A program made the position numbers and the translations under genes. A stretch of 50,691 nucleotides of DNA from Ralstonia sp. UBA689 (lineage in GTDB: Bacteria; Pseudomonadota; Gammaproteobacteria; Burkholderiales; Burkholderiaceae), in NCBI RefSeq assembly GCF_002298975.1, contig NZ_DBMV01000007.1, positions 1 through 50,691 on the forward strand. Reading direction: 5' to 3'. This document shows, piece by piece, positions 1 to 8,903 of the stretch. The notes beneath the pieces are model-generated. The model was not told where the DNA came from. It worked only from the letters and a program-made list of their open reading frames with translations, and searched no databases. Each line of letters begins with the position of its first letter. The stretch's first letter is position 1.

Positions 1-128
1 CCCGGTTACACAAATTCAAGGAGGGTGTCGCCATCTTGGGCGCGCCTTTCTTTTGCTTACTTTTCTTTGGCAAGACAAAGAAAAGTGAGTCAGCCCCGGC
101 AGGGGATGAAACAGGGGTGAACCACCAA
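1..128 (+). repeat. Right-hand part of composite intergenic repeat (copy R1)
   Basis: The window opens in the right arm of a long hairpin (TTACACAAATTCAAGG, positions 6-21). A hairpin with 11-bp arms follows at 59-86 (ACTTTTCTTTG, 6-nt loop, CAAAGAAAAGT), then a GGGGATGAAACA segment that ends in ACCACCAAC. The same modules recur at 10,404-10,606 in this orientation and at 10,012-10,210 and 50,328-50,691 in the opposite one. Beyond it, CTGCAC/GTGCAG at 161-177 forms a small stem that matches TGCAC/GTGCA next to copy R3. The hairpin could act as a bidirectional terminator; that is inference. Confidence 0.85.
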
Positions 129-210
129 CAACAACCCCAACAGCGAGAGACACACAAACCCTGCACCAACAGTGCAGAACATGTCGCCAGCACAGACCCA
201 GGAGATAGCA

Positions 211-1407
211 ATGTCCGACCGCATCATCATCGCCTCCGCCGCCCGCACCCCGATGGGCGCATTCCAGGGCGAACTCGCCAGCCTGACCGCGCCGCAACTC
301 GGCGCCGCCGCCATCCGCGCTGCGGTGGAACGCGCAGGCCTGAAGCCGGAACAGATCGAAGAAGTCATCATGGGTTGCGTCCTGCCCGCCGGCCAGGGCC
401 AGGCCCCGGCCCGCCAGGCTGCACTCGGTGCGGGCCTGCCGCTGTCGGTCGGCTGCACGACGGTCAACAAGATGTGCGGTTCGGGCATGCGCGCGGCCAT
501 GAACGCGTATGACGCGCTGTTGGCCGGGTCGCTGGATGTTGTGGTCGCGGGCGGCATGGAAAGCATGACCAATGCACCGTACCTGATCCCGAAAGGCCGC
601 GGCGGCTATCGCATCGGCCACGGCATGATCTATGACCACATGATGCTCGACGGCCTGGAAGACGCCTACGAGCGTGACGAAAAAGGCGGGGGCCGCGCCA
701 TGGGCACCTTCGGCGAGGACTGCGCCGAAAAGTACGGCTTCACGCGCGAGGCACAAGACCACTTCGCGATGACCTCCGTGCGCCGCGCGCAGCAGGCGAC
801 CGAGTCTGGCGCCTTCCGCTGGGAGATCGCCCCCGTCACCCTCTCGGGCAAGACCGGCGACACCGTCATCGACACCGACGAAGGCCCGCGCCGCATCAAG
901 GTCGACAAGATCCCCTCGCTCAAGCCCGCCTTCAAGAAAGACGGCACGGTGACGGCTGCGTCGTCGTCCTCGATCAACGATGGCGCCGCTGCTCTGGTGA
1001 TGATGCGCGAATCGACCGCCAAGCAACTCGGCATCACCCCGCTGGCGGTGATGCTCGGCCACACCACGCACGCGCAGGCGCCGGGCTGGTTCACCACCGC
1101 GCCGGTCACGGCCATCGACAAGCTGTTCAAGAAGCTTGGCTGGAACGCCGACAGTGTCGACCTGTTCGAGATCAACGAGGCGTTTGCCGTGGTACCGATG
1201 GCCGCCATGCACGACCTGCACATCCCGCACGACAAAGTGAACGTGAACGGCGGCGCCTGTGCGCTGGGCCATCCGATCGGCGCGTCGGGTGCGCGTGTGA
1301 TCGCGACGCTGCTGGGTGCGCTGCGCCATCGTGGCGGCAAGCGCGGTGTGGCAAGCCTGTGCATTGGCGGCGGCGAGGCCACGGCCGTGGGCATCGAACT
1401 CTATTGA
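211..1407 (+). CDS. Acetyl-CoA C-acyltransferase (thiolase)
   Basis: A 398-residue thiolase that joins or cleaves acyl-CoA and acetyl-CoA. The nucleophilic cysteine is C89 in NKMCGSGMRA, the catalytic histidine H354 in GHPIGASGAR and the second cysteine C384 in LCIGGGEAT. Length is normal for biosynthetic/degradative thiolases of the AtoB/PhaA class. The start at 211 is preferred over an upstream in-frame ATG at 172 because AGGAG lies at 200-204 and the protein then begins directly with the conserved N-terminal strand. It heads a plus-strand series with an SDR 16 bases downstream. In this context it may supply the thiolytic step of branched-chain or terpenoid acyl-CoA breakdown; the chain-length preference cannot be read from sequence. 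Confidence 0.93.
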   Translation: MSDRIIIASAARTPMGAFQGELASLTAPQLGAAAIRAAVERAGLKPEQIEEVIMGCVLPAGQGQAPARQAALGAGLPLSVGCTTVNKMCGSGMRAAMNAYDALLAGSLDVVVAGGMESMTNAPYLIPKGRGGYRIGHGMIYDHMMLDGLEDAYERDEKGGGRAMGTFGEDCAEKYGFTREAQDHFAMTSVRRAQQATESGAFRWEIAPVTLSGKTGDTVIDTDEGPRRIKVDKIPSLKPAFKKDGTVTAASSSSINDGAAALVMMRESTAKQLGITPLAVMLGHTTHAQAPGWFTTAPVTAIDKLFKKLGWNADSVDLFEINEAFAVVPMAAMHDLHIPHDKVNVNGGACALGHPIGASGARVIATLLGALRHRGGKRGVASLCIGGGEATAVGIELY

Positions 1408-1423
1408 TCGGAAGGCGCGCACG

Positions 1424-2137
1424 ATGACGAACACAACGTCCCGTCGTACCCGCACCGCGCTCATCCTTGGCGCGTCGCGTGGCATCGGTCTGGAGACCGT
1501 CAAGCAGTACCGCGCGGATGGGTGGCGTGTGATCGCCACCGTGCGCACGCAAGACGCCGCCCAGGCGCTGCAGGCTCTGGGCGCCGAGACCCACGTGCTG
1601 GACCTGACCGACGCCAACGCCGTCGCCGGCCTGGCGTGGAAGCTCGACGGCGAAGCACTGGACGTGGCGATCTACGTGGCGGGCATCTACGGCCCGCGCA
1701 CGCAGGGCGCCACGCCGGTCAGCCAGGCCGACTTTGATGCCGTGATGCACACCAACGTGTGGGGCCCGATGAGCGTGCTGCCCGCCGTGCTGCCGATGGT
1801 GGAAGCCGGCCGCAATGGCGCCGATGAACCCGGCGGCGTGCTGGCCGTCATCTCCAGCCGCATGGGCAGCATCGGCGAGATGACGGGCAACGGCGGCTGG
1901 CTGTATCGCACCAGCAAGGCGGCGGTGAATGCGGTGCTGCGTGCGGTGTCGATCGACGCCAAGAACGCCACGTGCCTGACCTTCCACCCCGGCTGGGTGC
2001 AAACCGACATGGGCGGCGCCGGCGCGGCCATCACGCCGCAGGAGAGCGTGGCGGGCATCCGCCGCGTGATCGCCGGCGCCACGCGCGCTGACAACAGCGG
2101 GTTCCGCAACTACGACGGCAGCGTCATTGAGTGGTGA
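1424..2137 (+). CDS. Short-chain dehydrogenase/reductase
   Basis: A 237-residue classical SDR oxidoreductase. The Rossmann glycine motif GASRGIG is at residues 16-22, the catalytic serine in VISSRMG (about 144-145), and the YxxxK pair is Y161/K165. The start ATG at 1424 follows the thiolase stop by 16 bases; longer readings would run back into the thiolase gene. It sits between a thiolase and an acyl-CoA dehydrogenase, so a hydroxyacyl substrate is possible, but SDR sequence alone does not reveal it. The insertion around residues 125-137 and the SSRMGS stretch resemble the C-factor-like SDR group. Confidence 0.85.
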   Translation: MTNTTSRRTRTALILGASRGIGLETVKQYRADGWRVIATVRTQDAAQALQALGAETHVLDLTDANAVAGLAWKLDGEALDVAIYVAGIYGPRTQGATPVSQADFDAVMHTNVWGPMSVLPAVLPMVEAGRNGADEPGGVLAVISSRMGSIGEMTGNGGWLYRTSKAAVNAVLRAVSIDAKNATCLTFHPGWVQTDMGGAGAAITPQESVAGIRRVIAGATRADNSGFRNYDGSVIEW

Positions 2138-2147
2138 GGCCTGAGCG

Positions 2148-3278
2148 ATGCTGCTGACTCCTGAACAGGAAATGATCCGCGATGCCATCCGCACGTTCGT
2201 GCGCGAGGCGATCGTGCCGCACGCGGCGGCGTGGGACCGCGATGCGACGTTCCCGAAAGACGTGCACCGCCAGCTCGGCGAGTTGGGGGCGTATGGCGTG
2301 GCCGTGCCGGAAGAACTCGGCGGTGCCGGGCTCGACTACCTCTCGCTGGCGCTGATCCTGGAAGAAATTGCTGCCGGCGACGGCGGCACCTCCACCGTCA
2401 TCAGCGTGAACAACTGCCCGGTGTGCAGCATGCTGATGGCGTTTGCGAACGACACGCAGAAGCAGCAGTGGCTGGTGCCGCTGGCGCGCGGCGAGATGCT
2501 CGGCGCGTTCTGCCTGACCGAGCCGCACGTCGGCTCCGACGCTTCTGCCCTGCGCACCACCGCCACACGTGACGGCGACCACTGGGTATTGAACGGCGTA
2601 AAGCAGTTCATCACGAGCGGCAAGCATGCCGACGTGGCAATCGTCATGGCCGTGACAGACAAGACAGCAGGCAAGCGCGGCATCAGCGCGTTCCTGGTGC
2701 CGACCAAGACGCCGGGCTATGTCGTTGCGCGTCTGGAAGACAAGCTCGGCCAGCATTCGTCGGACACGGCGCAGATTGTGTTCGAGGATTGCCGCATCCC
2801 CGCCGATTGCCTGCTGGGTGAAGAAGGCGCCGGTTACAAGATGGCGCTGTCCGGGCTGGAAGGCGGACGCATCGGCATTGCCGCGCAGAGCGTAGGCATG
2901 GCGCGCGCGGCCTTCGAGGCGGCGCTGGCGTACGCCAAGGAGCGCGAGAGCTTCGGCCAGCCGCTATTTGCGCACCAGGCGGTGCAGTTCCGCCTGGCAG
3001 AGATGGCCACGCGCATCGACGTGGCGCGGCAGATGGTCTGGCACGCCGCCAGCCTGAAGGACGCGGGGCTGCCGTGTCTGAAAGAGGCGGCCATGGCCAA
3101 GCTCAACGCCAGCGAGATGGCCGAGCGCGTGTGCTCCGACGCCATCCAGGTCTTCGGCGGCTACGGTTATGTGAACGACTTTCCGGTGGAGCGCATCTAC
3201 CGCGACGTGCGCGTGTGCCAGATCTACGAAGGCACCAGCGATATCCAGAAAATCTTGATCGCCCGCGCCTTGGCGTAG
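2148..3278 (+). CDS. Acyl-CoA dehydrogenase (short-chain type)
   Basis: A 376-residue flavoprotein that oxidises acyl-CoA to the trans-2-enoyl-CoA. Family landmarks are the CLTEPHVGSDAS flavin/substrate segment, the WVLNGVKQFITSG beta-domain motif and the C-terminal CQIYEGTSDIQ. The catalytic base is E361 in the short-chain dehydrogenase position. The alternative base position used by isovaleryl-CoA dehydrogenase (helix G) is a glycine here (LEGGRIGIA), so this is less likely to be the isovaleryl-CoA enzyme itself. It starts 10 bases after the SDR stop and is presumably cotranscribed. Likely substrates are short straight or branched acyl-CoAs such as butyryl-, isobutyryl- or 2-methylbutyryl-CoA (inference). 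Confidence 0.92.
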   Translation: MLLTPEQEMIRDAIRTFVREAIVPHAAAWDRDATFPKDVHRQLGELGAYGVAVPEELGGAGLDYLSLALILEEIAAGDGGTSTVISVNNCPVCSMLMAFANDTQKQQWLVPLARGEMLGAFCLTEPHVGSDASALRTTATRDGDHWVLNGVKQFITSGKHADVAIVMAVTDKTAGKRGISAFLVPTKTPGYVVARLEDKLGQHSSDTAQIVFEDCRIPADCLLGEEGAGYKMALSGLEGGRIGIAAQSVGMARAAFEAALAYAKERESFGQPLFAHQAVQFRLAEMATRIDVARQMVWHAASLKDAGLPCLKEAAMAKLNASEMAERVCSDAIQVFGGYGYVNDFPVERIYRDVRVCQIYEGTSDIQKILIARALA

Positions 3279-3318
3279 GCATTTTTGGGAAGCGGCAGCA
3301 CAACAAGGGGAGCACATC

Positions 3319-3924
3319 ATGAACGGGGCCATCGATTTCTACTTCGACTATTCCTCGCCGTACGGCTACTTCGCCAGCACGCGCGTGGAGGAACTCGCCC
3401 AGCGGTACAACCGCGCAACGGCGTGGCACCCGATCCTGCTGGGGGTCGTGTTCAAGACCACCGGCGCCGCTCCCCTGCCGCAGCTTCCGCTCAAGGGCGA
3501 CTACGCGTGGCGCGACTTCGAGCGCACCGCGCGCTTTCATGGCATCGAATACCGCAAGCCGACGCACTTCCCATTGCCGACGCAATACGCGGCGCGCGCC
3601 ACCCTGTGGGTGCACGACCACCACGGCGGCGACCGCGCCATCGACTTCGCACGCGCGGTCTACCGCGGGCTGTTCGTCGACGACATCAACATCGGCGAGC
3701 CCGCCGAGGTGATGAAGATCGCCGACACGATGGGCATCGACGGTGCCGCGCTCAACGCGGGGGCCAGCAGCCAGCAGATCAAGGACCAACTCAAGGCCGA
3801 GATCGACCTGGCGATGTCGCGCGGCGTGTTCGGCTCGCCCTACGTGATCGTCGACGGCGAGCCGTTCTGGGGCTTCGACCGCTTTGACCAGATCGAAGCG
3901 CTGCTGCGTGATGGTCGCGTTTGA
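3319..3924 (+). CDS. 2-hydroxychromene-2-carboxylate isomerase family (DsbA-like kappa-class fold)
   Basis: A 201-residue protein that opens with IDFYFDYSSPYGY, the characteristic start of glutathione-dependent HCCA isomerases. The catalytic serine lies in SSPY at about residues 12-15. The C-terminal GVFGSPYVIVDGEPFWG stretch is the family's cis-proline region, followed by DRFDQIEALL. The known family member isomerises 2-hydroxychromene-2-carboxylate in naphthalene breakdown, but no aromatic-ring pathway genes are present here, so the true substrate is open. AAGGGGAG lies upstream of the ATG at 3319. Confidence 0.85.
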   Translation: MNGAIDFYFDYSSPYGYFASTRVEELAQRYNRATAWHPILLGVVFKTTGAAPLPQLPLKGDYAWRDFERTARFHGIEYRKPTHFPLPTQYAARATLWVHDHHGGDRAIDFARAVYRGLFVDDINIGEPAEVMKIADTMGIDGAALNAGASSQQIKDQLKAEIDLAMSRGVFGSPYVIVDGEPFWGFDRFDQIEALLRDGRV

Positions 3925-3950
3925 GAGCCACGTTTGAGGAGCACGCCGAC

Positions 3951-4361
3951 ATGACGATGAAGAAGGGATTCCGCGCATTGGTTGACTTGGCCATGTCCGA
4001 AGTGCGAACGCTGTCGGTGGACGAGGCGCGCGCCCTGCTCGACGACCCGAACGTGCAGTTCGTCGACGTACGCGACATCCGCGAGCTGGAACGCGAAGGC
4101 GTGATCCCGCACGCGCTGCATGCCCCGCGCGGCATGCTGGAGTTCTGGGTCGATCCGGAATCGCCGTATCACAAGCCAGCCTTTGCGCAAGACAAGACCT
4201 TTGTCTTCTTCTGTGCGGCCGGCTGGCGCAGTGCGCTGGCCACCAAGACCGTACAGGACATGGGCCTTGAGCGCGTCGCGCATATCGAGGGCGGTTTCAC
4301 CGCCTGGAAGGCGGCCGGCGCCCCGGTCGCCGCCTACGAAAAGCCAACGAAGAACGCATGA
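3951..4361 (+). CDS. Rhodanese-domain protein
   Basis: A 136-residue single-domain rhodanese (sulfurtransferase). The active-site loop is C88-AAGWR-S, matching the CxxGxRS pattern, and the entry motif FVDVRDIRELEREG carries the usual DVR. The start is ATG 3951 with GAGGAG at 3936-3941; the open frame extends to a TTG at 3921 that overlaps the previous stop and has no ribosome-binding site. The stop overlaps the next start as ATGA at 4358-4361, so it is translationally coupled to the HAD phosphatase. The physiological sulfur donor and acceptor are not apparent. Confidence 0.88.
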   Translation: MTMKKGFRALVDLAMSEVRTLSVDEARALLDDPNVQFVDVRDIRELEREGVIPHALHAPRGMLEFWVDPESPYHKPAFAQDKTFVFFCAAGWRSALATKTVQDMGLERVAHIEGGFTAWKAAGAPVAAYEKPTKNA

Positions 4362-5047
4362 CTGCAGTGACCCAACCCGCCTCGACCCACCCCCGCTTTG
4401 ACGCCATCCTGTTCGATTGCGACGGCGTCCTGGTCGACAGCGAACCCCTCGTCAACCGGCTGATCTGGCAGATGCTGAACGAACTCGGCATCGGCATCAG
4501 CCAGGAAGATTCCATCAAGCGCTTTCTCGGCAAGGCCATCCGCGAAGAACTCGATGCGATTGCCGAGATGCGCGGCGCGCCGCTGCCGCCGAACTGGCTG
4601 TCCACCTTCTACGCTCGCCGCAACACATTGCTTGAGGCCGAGGTGGAAGCCGTGCCGCACATTGCGGATGCGATTGAAGCGCTGTCCACGCTCGGCCTGC
4701 CGATGGCCGTGGCCTCCGGCGCCGACCGCATGAAAGTCGAGCTGCAACTGAACCGCACAGGCCTGATCCACCGCTTCCAACCGACCAGCGCGCGCATCTT
4801 CTCGGCCACAGAAGTCGAGCGAAGCAAGCCTGCACCGGACGTGTATCTGCTGGCCGCAGAACGGCTGGGCGTGGCACCCGCGCGCTGCGTGGTGGTTGAA
4901 GACAGCCCCACCGGCGTGACCGCCGGCCATGCGGCGGGCATGACGGTGCTGGCCTACGCCGGCCGCAACGCCCCCGGCCCGCTGATTGCCGCAGGCGCCA
5001 CGCGCACCTTCACCGACATGCGCCATCTGCCGGAGCTGCTGGCCTAA
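4358..5047 (+). CDS. HAD-superfamily hydrolase (beta-phosphoglucomutase/phosphoglycolate phosphatase-like)
   Basis: A 229-residue HAD phosphatase. Motif I is FDCDGVLVDSE with nucleophile D20 and acid/base D22; motif III includes the lysine of SKPAPDVYLLA; motif IV is VVVEDSPTGVTAG. An alpha-helical cap lies between about residues 35 and 100 (subfamily IA). It overlaps the rhodanese by 4 bases and shares one base (TAATG) with the next gene, so the three are probably one translational unit. The sugar-phosphate or glycolate substrate cannot be chosen from sequence. Confidence 0.88.
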   Translation: MTAVTQPASTHPRFDAILFDCDGVLVDSEPLVNRLIWQMLNELGIGISQEDSIKRFLGKAIREELDAIAEMRGAPLPPNWLSTFYARRNTLLEAEVEAVPHIADAIEALSTLGLPMAVASGADRMKVELQLNRTGLIHRFQPTSARIFSATEVERSKPAPDVYLLAAERLGVAPARCVVVEDSPTGVTAGHAAGMTVLAYAGRNAPGPLIAAGATRTFTDMRHLPELLA

Positions 5048-5487
5048 TGTGCGCCACCCAAGCCCGATTGATCGGCCCGGCCGATGCCTGCCCCTGCGGC
5101 GGCGGTGCCTATGCGCGCTGCTGCGGCCCGTTCCACGCGGGCGATGCTGTACCGGCCACCGCCAAGCAGCTCATGCGCTCACGCTACAGCGCCTATGTGC
5201 TGGGCGACACGGCGTATCTGCGCCGCACGTGGCATCCGTCCACCTGCCCTGCCGATCTGGAGACCAGCGAGGCAGGCGCTCCTGCCACGCGCTGGCTTGG
5301 ACTGGATGTAAAACGCCACGCACCGCAAGACGCCACGCATGCGACGGTGGAATTCGTCGCGCGCTACAAGGTGGGCGGCCGCGCTCATCGCCTGCATGAA
5401 ACGAGCCGCTTCGTCCGCCTGGACGCGAGCGGCGCTGAATCCGCCGAAGGCCGCTGGCTGTACGTCGACGGCACCTTCCCTGACTGA
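5047..5487 (+). CDS. YchJ-family (UPF0225) SEC-C motif protein
   Basis: A 146-residue protein with an N-terminal zinc-binding SEC-C motif, C15-P-C17 followed by C25-C26, and the family signature QLMRSRYSAY just after it. The remainder (TYLRRTWHPST, then a beta-rich NTF2-like part ending VDGTFPD) matches the YchJ family, whose function is unknown. The start codon shares one base with the stop of the HAD gene. It ends 18 bases before the carboxylase beta-subunit gene. Confidence 0.85.
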   Translation: MCATQARLIGPADACPCGGGAYARCCGPFHAGDAVPATAKQLMRSRYSAYVLGDTAYLRRTWHPSTCPADLETSEAGAPATRWLGLDVKRHAPQDATHATVEFVARYKVGGRAHRLHETSRFVRLDASGAESAEGRWLYVDGTFPD

Positions 5488-5505
5488 ACCCACTGCACTT
5501 CCGCC

Positions 5506-7113
5506 ATGCCGACGCTAGAGACCAAGCTCAACCCCCGTGCCGAAGACTTCAAGGCCAACGCCGATGCCATGCGCACCCTGGTCGCAGACTTGCGCGACAA
5601 GGTCGCCCGCATCGCCCAGGGTGGCGGTGAAGACGCCCGCGCCAAGCACCTCGCGCGCGGCAAGCTGCTGCCACGCGACCGCGTACAGCAACTGCTCGAC
5701 CCGGGCACGCCGTTCCTGGAGTTCTCGCAACTGGCGGCGTACGGCATGTACGACGACGCGGCACCGGGCGCCGGCATCATCACCGGCATCGGCCGCATCT
5801 CGGGGCAGGAATGCGTGATCGTCTGCAACGACGCCACGGTCAAGGGCGGCACGTATTACCCGATGACGGTGAAGAAACACATCCGCGCGCAGGAGATCGC
5901 CGAGCAGAACCATCTGCCCTGCGTCTACCTGGTCGATTCGGGTGGCGCCAACCTGCCGAACCAGGACGACGTCTTTCCCGACCGCGACCACTTCGGCCGC
6001 ATCTTCTACAACCAGGCCAACCTGTCTTCCAAGGGCATCCCGCAGATCGCGGTGGTGATGGGCTCGTGCACGGCGGGCGGCGCGTATGTGCCGGCCATGA
6101 GCGATGAATCCATCATCGTCAAGGAACAGGGCACGATCTTCCTGGCCGGCCCGCCGCTGGTGAAGGCCGCGACCGGCGAGGTAGTGAGCGCCGAAGACCT
6201 GGGCGGCGCCGATGTGCATACGCGCCTGTCTGGCGTGGCGGACTACTTCGCCAACAACGATTCGCACGCGCTGGCACAGGCCCGCAACATCGTCGCGCAC
6301 CTGAACCGCCGCAAGCCCGAGCAGGTGCAGATTCATGCGCCCGTCGAGCCGCGCTTTCCCGCAGAAGAACTCTATGGCGTGATCCCGACCGACACGCGCA
6401 AACCGTTCGACGTGCGCGAAGTCATCGCCCGCATCGTCGACGATTCCGCCTTCGATGAATTCAAGGCGCGCTACGGCACCACGCTGGTGTGCGGCTTCGC
6501 CCGCATCTGGGGGTATCCGGTCGGCATCATCGCCAACAACGGCATCCTGTTCTCGGAAGCGGCGTTGAAGGGCGCGCACTTCATCGAGCTGTGCTGCCAG
6601 CGCAAGATCCCGCTGGTGTTCCTGCAGAACATCACCGGCTTCATGGTCGGCCGCAAATACGAGAACGAAGGCATCGCCAAGAACGGCGCCAAGATGGTGA
6701 CAGCCGTGGCCACGGCGCAGGTGCCCAAGTTCACCGTCATCATCGGCGGCTCGTTTGGCGCGGGCAACTACGGTATGTGCGGCCGTGCATATTCACCGCG
6801 ATTCCTGTGGATGTGGCCGAACGCGCGCATCTCCGTGATGGGCGGCGAGCAGGCTGCAAGCGTGCTCGCCACCGTGCGCCGCGACGGCATCGAGGCCAAG
6901 GGCGGCCAGTGGAGCGCCGATGAGGAAGCCGCCTTCAAGGCGCCGATCCGCGAGCAGTACGAGCGCCAGGGTCATCCGTACTACGCCAGCGCGCGCCTGT
7001 GGGACGACGGCGTGATCGACCCGGCCGACACGCGCAGCGTGCTCGGCCTGGGCCTGTCGGCCAGCCTGAACGCGCCTATTGGCGACATGAACTTCGGCGT
7101 GTTCCGCATGTAA
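5506..7113 (+). CDS. liuB: 3-methylcrotonyl-CoA carboxylase, beta (carboxyltransferase) subunit
   Basis: A 535-residue carboxyltransferase subunit that moves carboxyl from biotin to 3-methylcrotonyl-CoA in leucine breakdown. Landmarks are NDATVKGGTYYPMTVKKH, VDSGGANLP, GSCTAGGAYVPAM (oxyanion loop), LQNITGFMVG and GGSFGAGNYGMCGRAY. F163 in DHFGRIF fills the acyl pocket; the paralogue at 23,383-25,002 has glycine at the aligned place, which supports assigning this copy to methylcrotonyl-CoA and the other to a larger acyl-CoA. The matching hydratase lies downstream at 8,066 and the alpha subunit at 10,637, separated by an exported hydrolase, biotin synthase and a repeat. Confidence 0.95.
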   Translation: MPTLETKLNPRAEDFKANADAMRTLVADLRDKVARIAQGGGEDARAKHLARGKLLPRDRVQQLLDPGTPFLEFSQLAAYGMYDDAAPGAGIITGIGRISGQECVIVCNDATVKGGTYYPMTVKKHIRAQEIAEQNHLPCVYLVDSGGANLPNQDDVFPDRDHFGRIFYNQANLSSKGIPQIAVVMGSCTAGGAYVPAMSDESIIVKEQGTIFLAGPPLVKAATGEVVSAEDLGGADVHTRLSGVADYFANNDSHALAQARNIVAHLNRRKPEQVQIHAPVEPRFPAEELYGVIPTDTRKPFDVREVIARIVDDSAFDEFKARYGTTLVCGFARIWGYPVGIIANNGILFSEAALKGAHFIELCCQRKIPLVFLQNITGFMVGRKYENEGIAKNGAKMVTAVATAQVPKFTVIIGGSFGAGNYGMCGRAYSPRFLWMWPNARISVMGGEQAASVLATVRRDGIEAKGGQWSADEEAAFKAPIREQYERQGHPYYASARLWDDGVIDPADTRSVLGLGLSASLNAPIGDMNFGVFRM

Positions 7114-7142
7114 GCGGGCCGCCATCGGATGAGGATATTGCT

Positions 7143-8069
7143 GTGAACAGTAAGGACGTGCGGATGTGGCGCAGCGCATGGGCAGCCGTTGGCTGCGCGC
7201 TGCTGCTTGCCTCCGCGCATGCGCAGGACACACCCTCTGACCCGTCAGGTATCCGCGAGGAAGTGGTGGAGGTACCCAAGTCTGCGGGCATCTTCACCGT
7301 CAAGCTGGAAACCACCATCTACAAACCGGAAGGCGATGGACCATTTCCGCTCATCGTGCTGAACCACGGCAAGGCCCACGGCAACCCGTCCTTCCAGAGC
7401 CGCGCGCGCTACAGCGCCCAGGCAGCGGCGCTGGTCGCGCGCGGCTATGTGGTGGCGATCCCGATGCGCCAGGGCTTCTCCAAGTCGGGCGGCGCCTACA
7501 TCGGCGGCGGCTGCAATGTGGAGAGCAACGGTCTCGTGCAGAGCGAAGACGTTGTCGCAGCGCTCGACTACCTGACCCGCCAGCCGTACGTCGACCGCGA
7601 CCGCATCGTCATCATGGGCCAGTCGCACGGCGGCCTGACCACGATGGCGTTCGGCACCATCGCCTACCCCGGCGTGCGCGGCTTGGTGAACTTCGCAGGT
7701 GGCCTGCGCAACGACACCTGCGTCGCATGGGAAGACAACCTCGTGCGCGCCTTCGAGAGCTACGGCCGCCAGTCGCACTATCCATCGCTGTGGTTCTACG
7801 GGGACAACGACAGCTACTGGCCCAAGCCGCTGCCCGAACGGCTGTTTTCCGCCTACGCCGGGGCAGGCGGCAAGGCGCGTCTGGTTGACTACGGCAACTT
7901 CCAGAGCGACTCGCACGGCATGTTTGCCAGCCGCGCGGGCCTGAACATCTGGCTGCCCAAGGTCGATGCGTTCCTGCGCGAACTGGGCCTGCCTGCCGGC
8001 CCGGTGCATGCCGCTGCGCCGGCCAACGCCGCCACCACGCAAGGCGGCCCCAACAAGGACACCCAATGA
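7143..8069 (+). CDS. Exported alpha/beta hydrolase (dienelactone-hydrolase-like)
   Basis: A 308-residue hydrolase with an N-terminal signal peptide (hydrophobic AWAAVGCALLLASAHA then QD), so it probably acts in the periplasm. The nucleophile elbow is GQSHGG, the acid is likely in YGDNDSYWP and the histidine in DSHGMF. The GTG start at 7143 has GAGGA at 7131-7135 with good spacing; an in-frame ATG at 7164 would also keep the signal peptide. Its stop overlaps the hydratase start as ATGA. An exported hydrolase in a leucine operon is unexpected; it might release a branched acid or alcohol from an ester, but that is only inference. Confidence 0.85.
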   Translation: MNSKDVRMWRSAWAAVGCALLLASAHAQDTPSDPSGIREEVVEVPKSAGIFTVKLETTIYKPEGDGPFPLIVLNHGKAHGNPSFQSRARYSAQAAALVARGYVVAIPMRQGFSKSGGAYIGGGCNVESNGLVQSEDVVAALDYLTRQPYVDRDRIVIMGQSHGGLTTMAFGTIAYPGVRGLVNFAGGLRNDTCVAWEDNLVRAFESYGRQSHYPSLWFYGDNDSYWPKPLPERLFSAYAGAGGKARLVDYGNFQSDSHGMFASRAGLNIWLPKVDAFLRELGLPAGPVHAAAPANAATTQGGPNKDTQ

Positions 8070-8860
8070 ACGCCTTCGAGACGCTAGCCTTTGCCCAGCA
8101 CGGCGCCGTCGCCACGCTCACGCTCAACCGGCCGGATGTGCGCAACGCCTTCAACGAGACGGTGATTGCCGAGCTGACGGGCGCCTTCCACGCGCTGGCG
8201 AAAGAAGACAGCGTGCGCGCCATCGTCCTGTCCGGCAACGGCCCGGCCTTCTGCGCCGGTGCCGACCTGAACTGGATGAAGAAGATGGCCGGCTACTCCG
8301 ACGACGAGAACCGCGCCGACGCCCTGCGCCTGGCCGAAATGCTGCGCGCCATCTACGCCTGCCCGAAGCCCGTGATCGCACGCGTGCACGGCGACACGTA
8401 TGCCGGCGGCGTCGGCCTGGTCGCCGCATGCGACATCGTCGTCGCGGTGGAGAGCGCCAACTTCTGTCTGTCCGAAGCCAAACTCGGGCTGATCCCGGCC
8501 ACCATCAGCCCGTACGTGATCCGAGCACTGGGCGAGCAGGCATCGCGCCGCTACTTCATCACCGCCGAGCGATTCTCCGCTGTCGAGGCGCATCGCCTTG
8601 GCCTCGTGCAGGAACTCGTCACCGCCGAGGCGCTCGACGCCAAGGTCAACGACATCACTGCCGCGCTGGTCGCCAACAGTCCGAATGCCGTGCGCGAGAG
8701 CAAACGGCTCGTGCGAGAGATCAGCGGTGTGCGCATCGACGAAGCGCTGCTGGCCGATACCGCCAACCGCATCGCCGCCATTCGCGCCTCGGAAGAAGGC
8801 CGCGAAGGCGTGCAGAGTTTTCTGGGCAAGCGCAAGCCGAACTGGCTGCTGCCGGCCTGA
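8066..8860 (+). CDS. liuC: Enoyl-CoA hydratase family, probable methylglutaconyl-CoA hydratase
   Basis: A 264-residue crotonase-fold protein. The oxyanion segments are FCAGADLNWM and TYAGGVGLVAACD, and a glutamate is present in CLSEAKLGLIPA, the second catalytic glutamate position of the family. The first glutamate position reads GVGL and lacks a glutamate. Between the carboxylase beta and alpha subunits, this is the position and type of LiuC, which hydrates 3-methylglutaconyl-CoA to HMG-CoA. Translation is coupled to the preceding hydrolase by a 4-base overlap. Confidence 0.88.
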   Translation: MNAFETLAFAQHGAVATLTLNRPDVRNAFNETVIAELTGAFHALAKEDSVRAIVLSGNGPAFCAGADLNWMKKMAGYSDDENRADALRLAEMLRAIYACPKPVIARVHGDTYAGGVGLVAACDIVVAVESANFCLSEAKLGLIPATISPYVIRALGEQASRRYFITAERFSAVEAHRLGLVQELVTAEALDAKVNDITAALVANSPNAVRESKRLVREISGVRIDEALLADTANRIAAIRASEEGREGVQSFLGKRKPNWLLPA

Positions 8861-8903
8861 CCCGCATAACAACGAAACCACGCATCACTTGAAGGAAGTC
8901 CTC

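Noticed and set aside
36..512. A plus-strand frame starting in the repeat (GAPFFCLLFFGKTKKSESAPAGDET...)
   Set aside because: The first 30 residues come from the repeat hairpin and recur at each copy in the window; the rest is a shadow of the thiolase gene.
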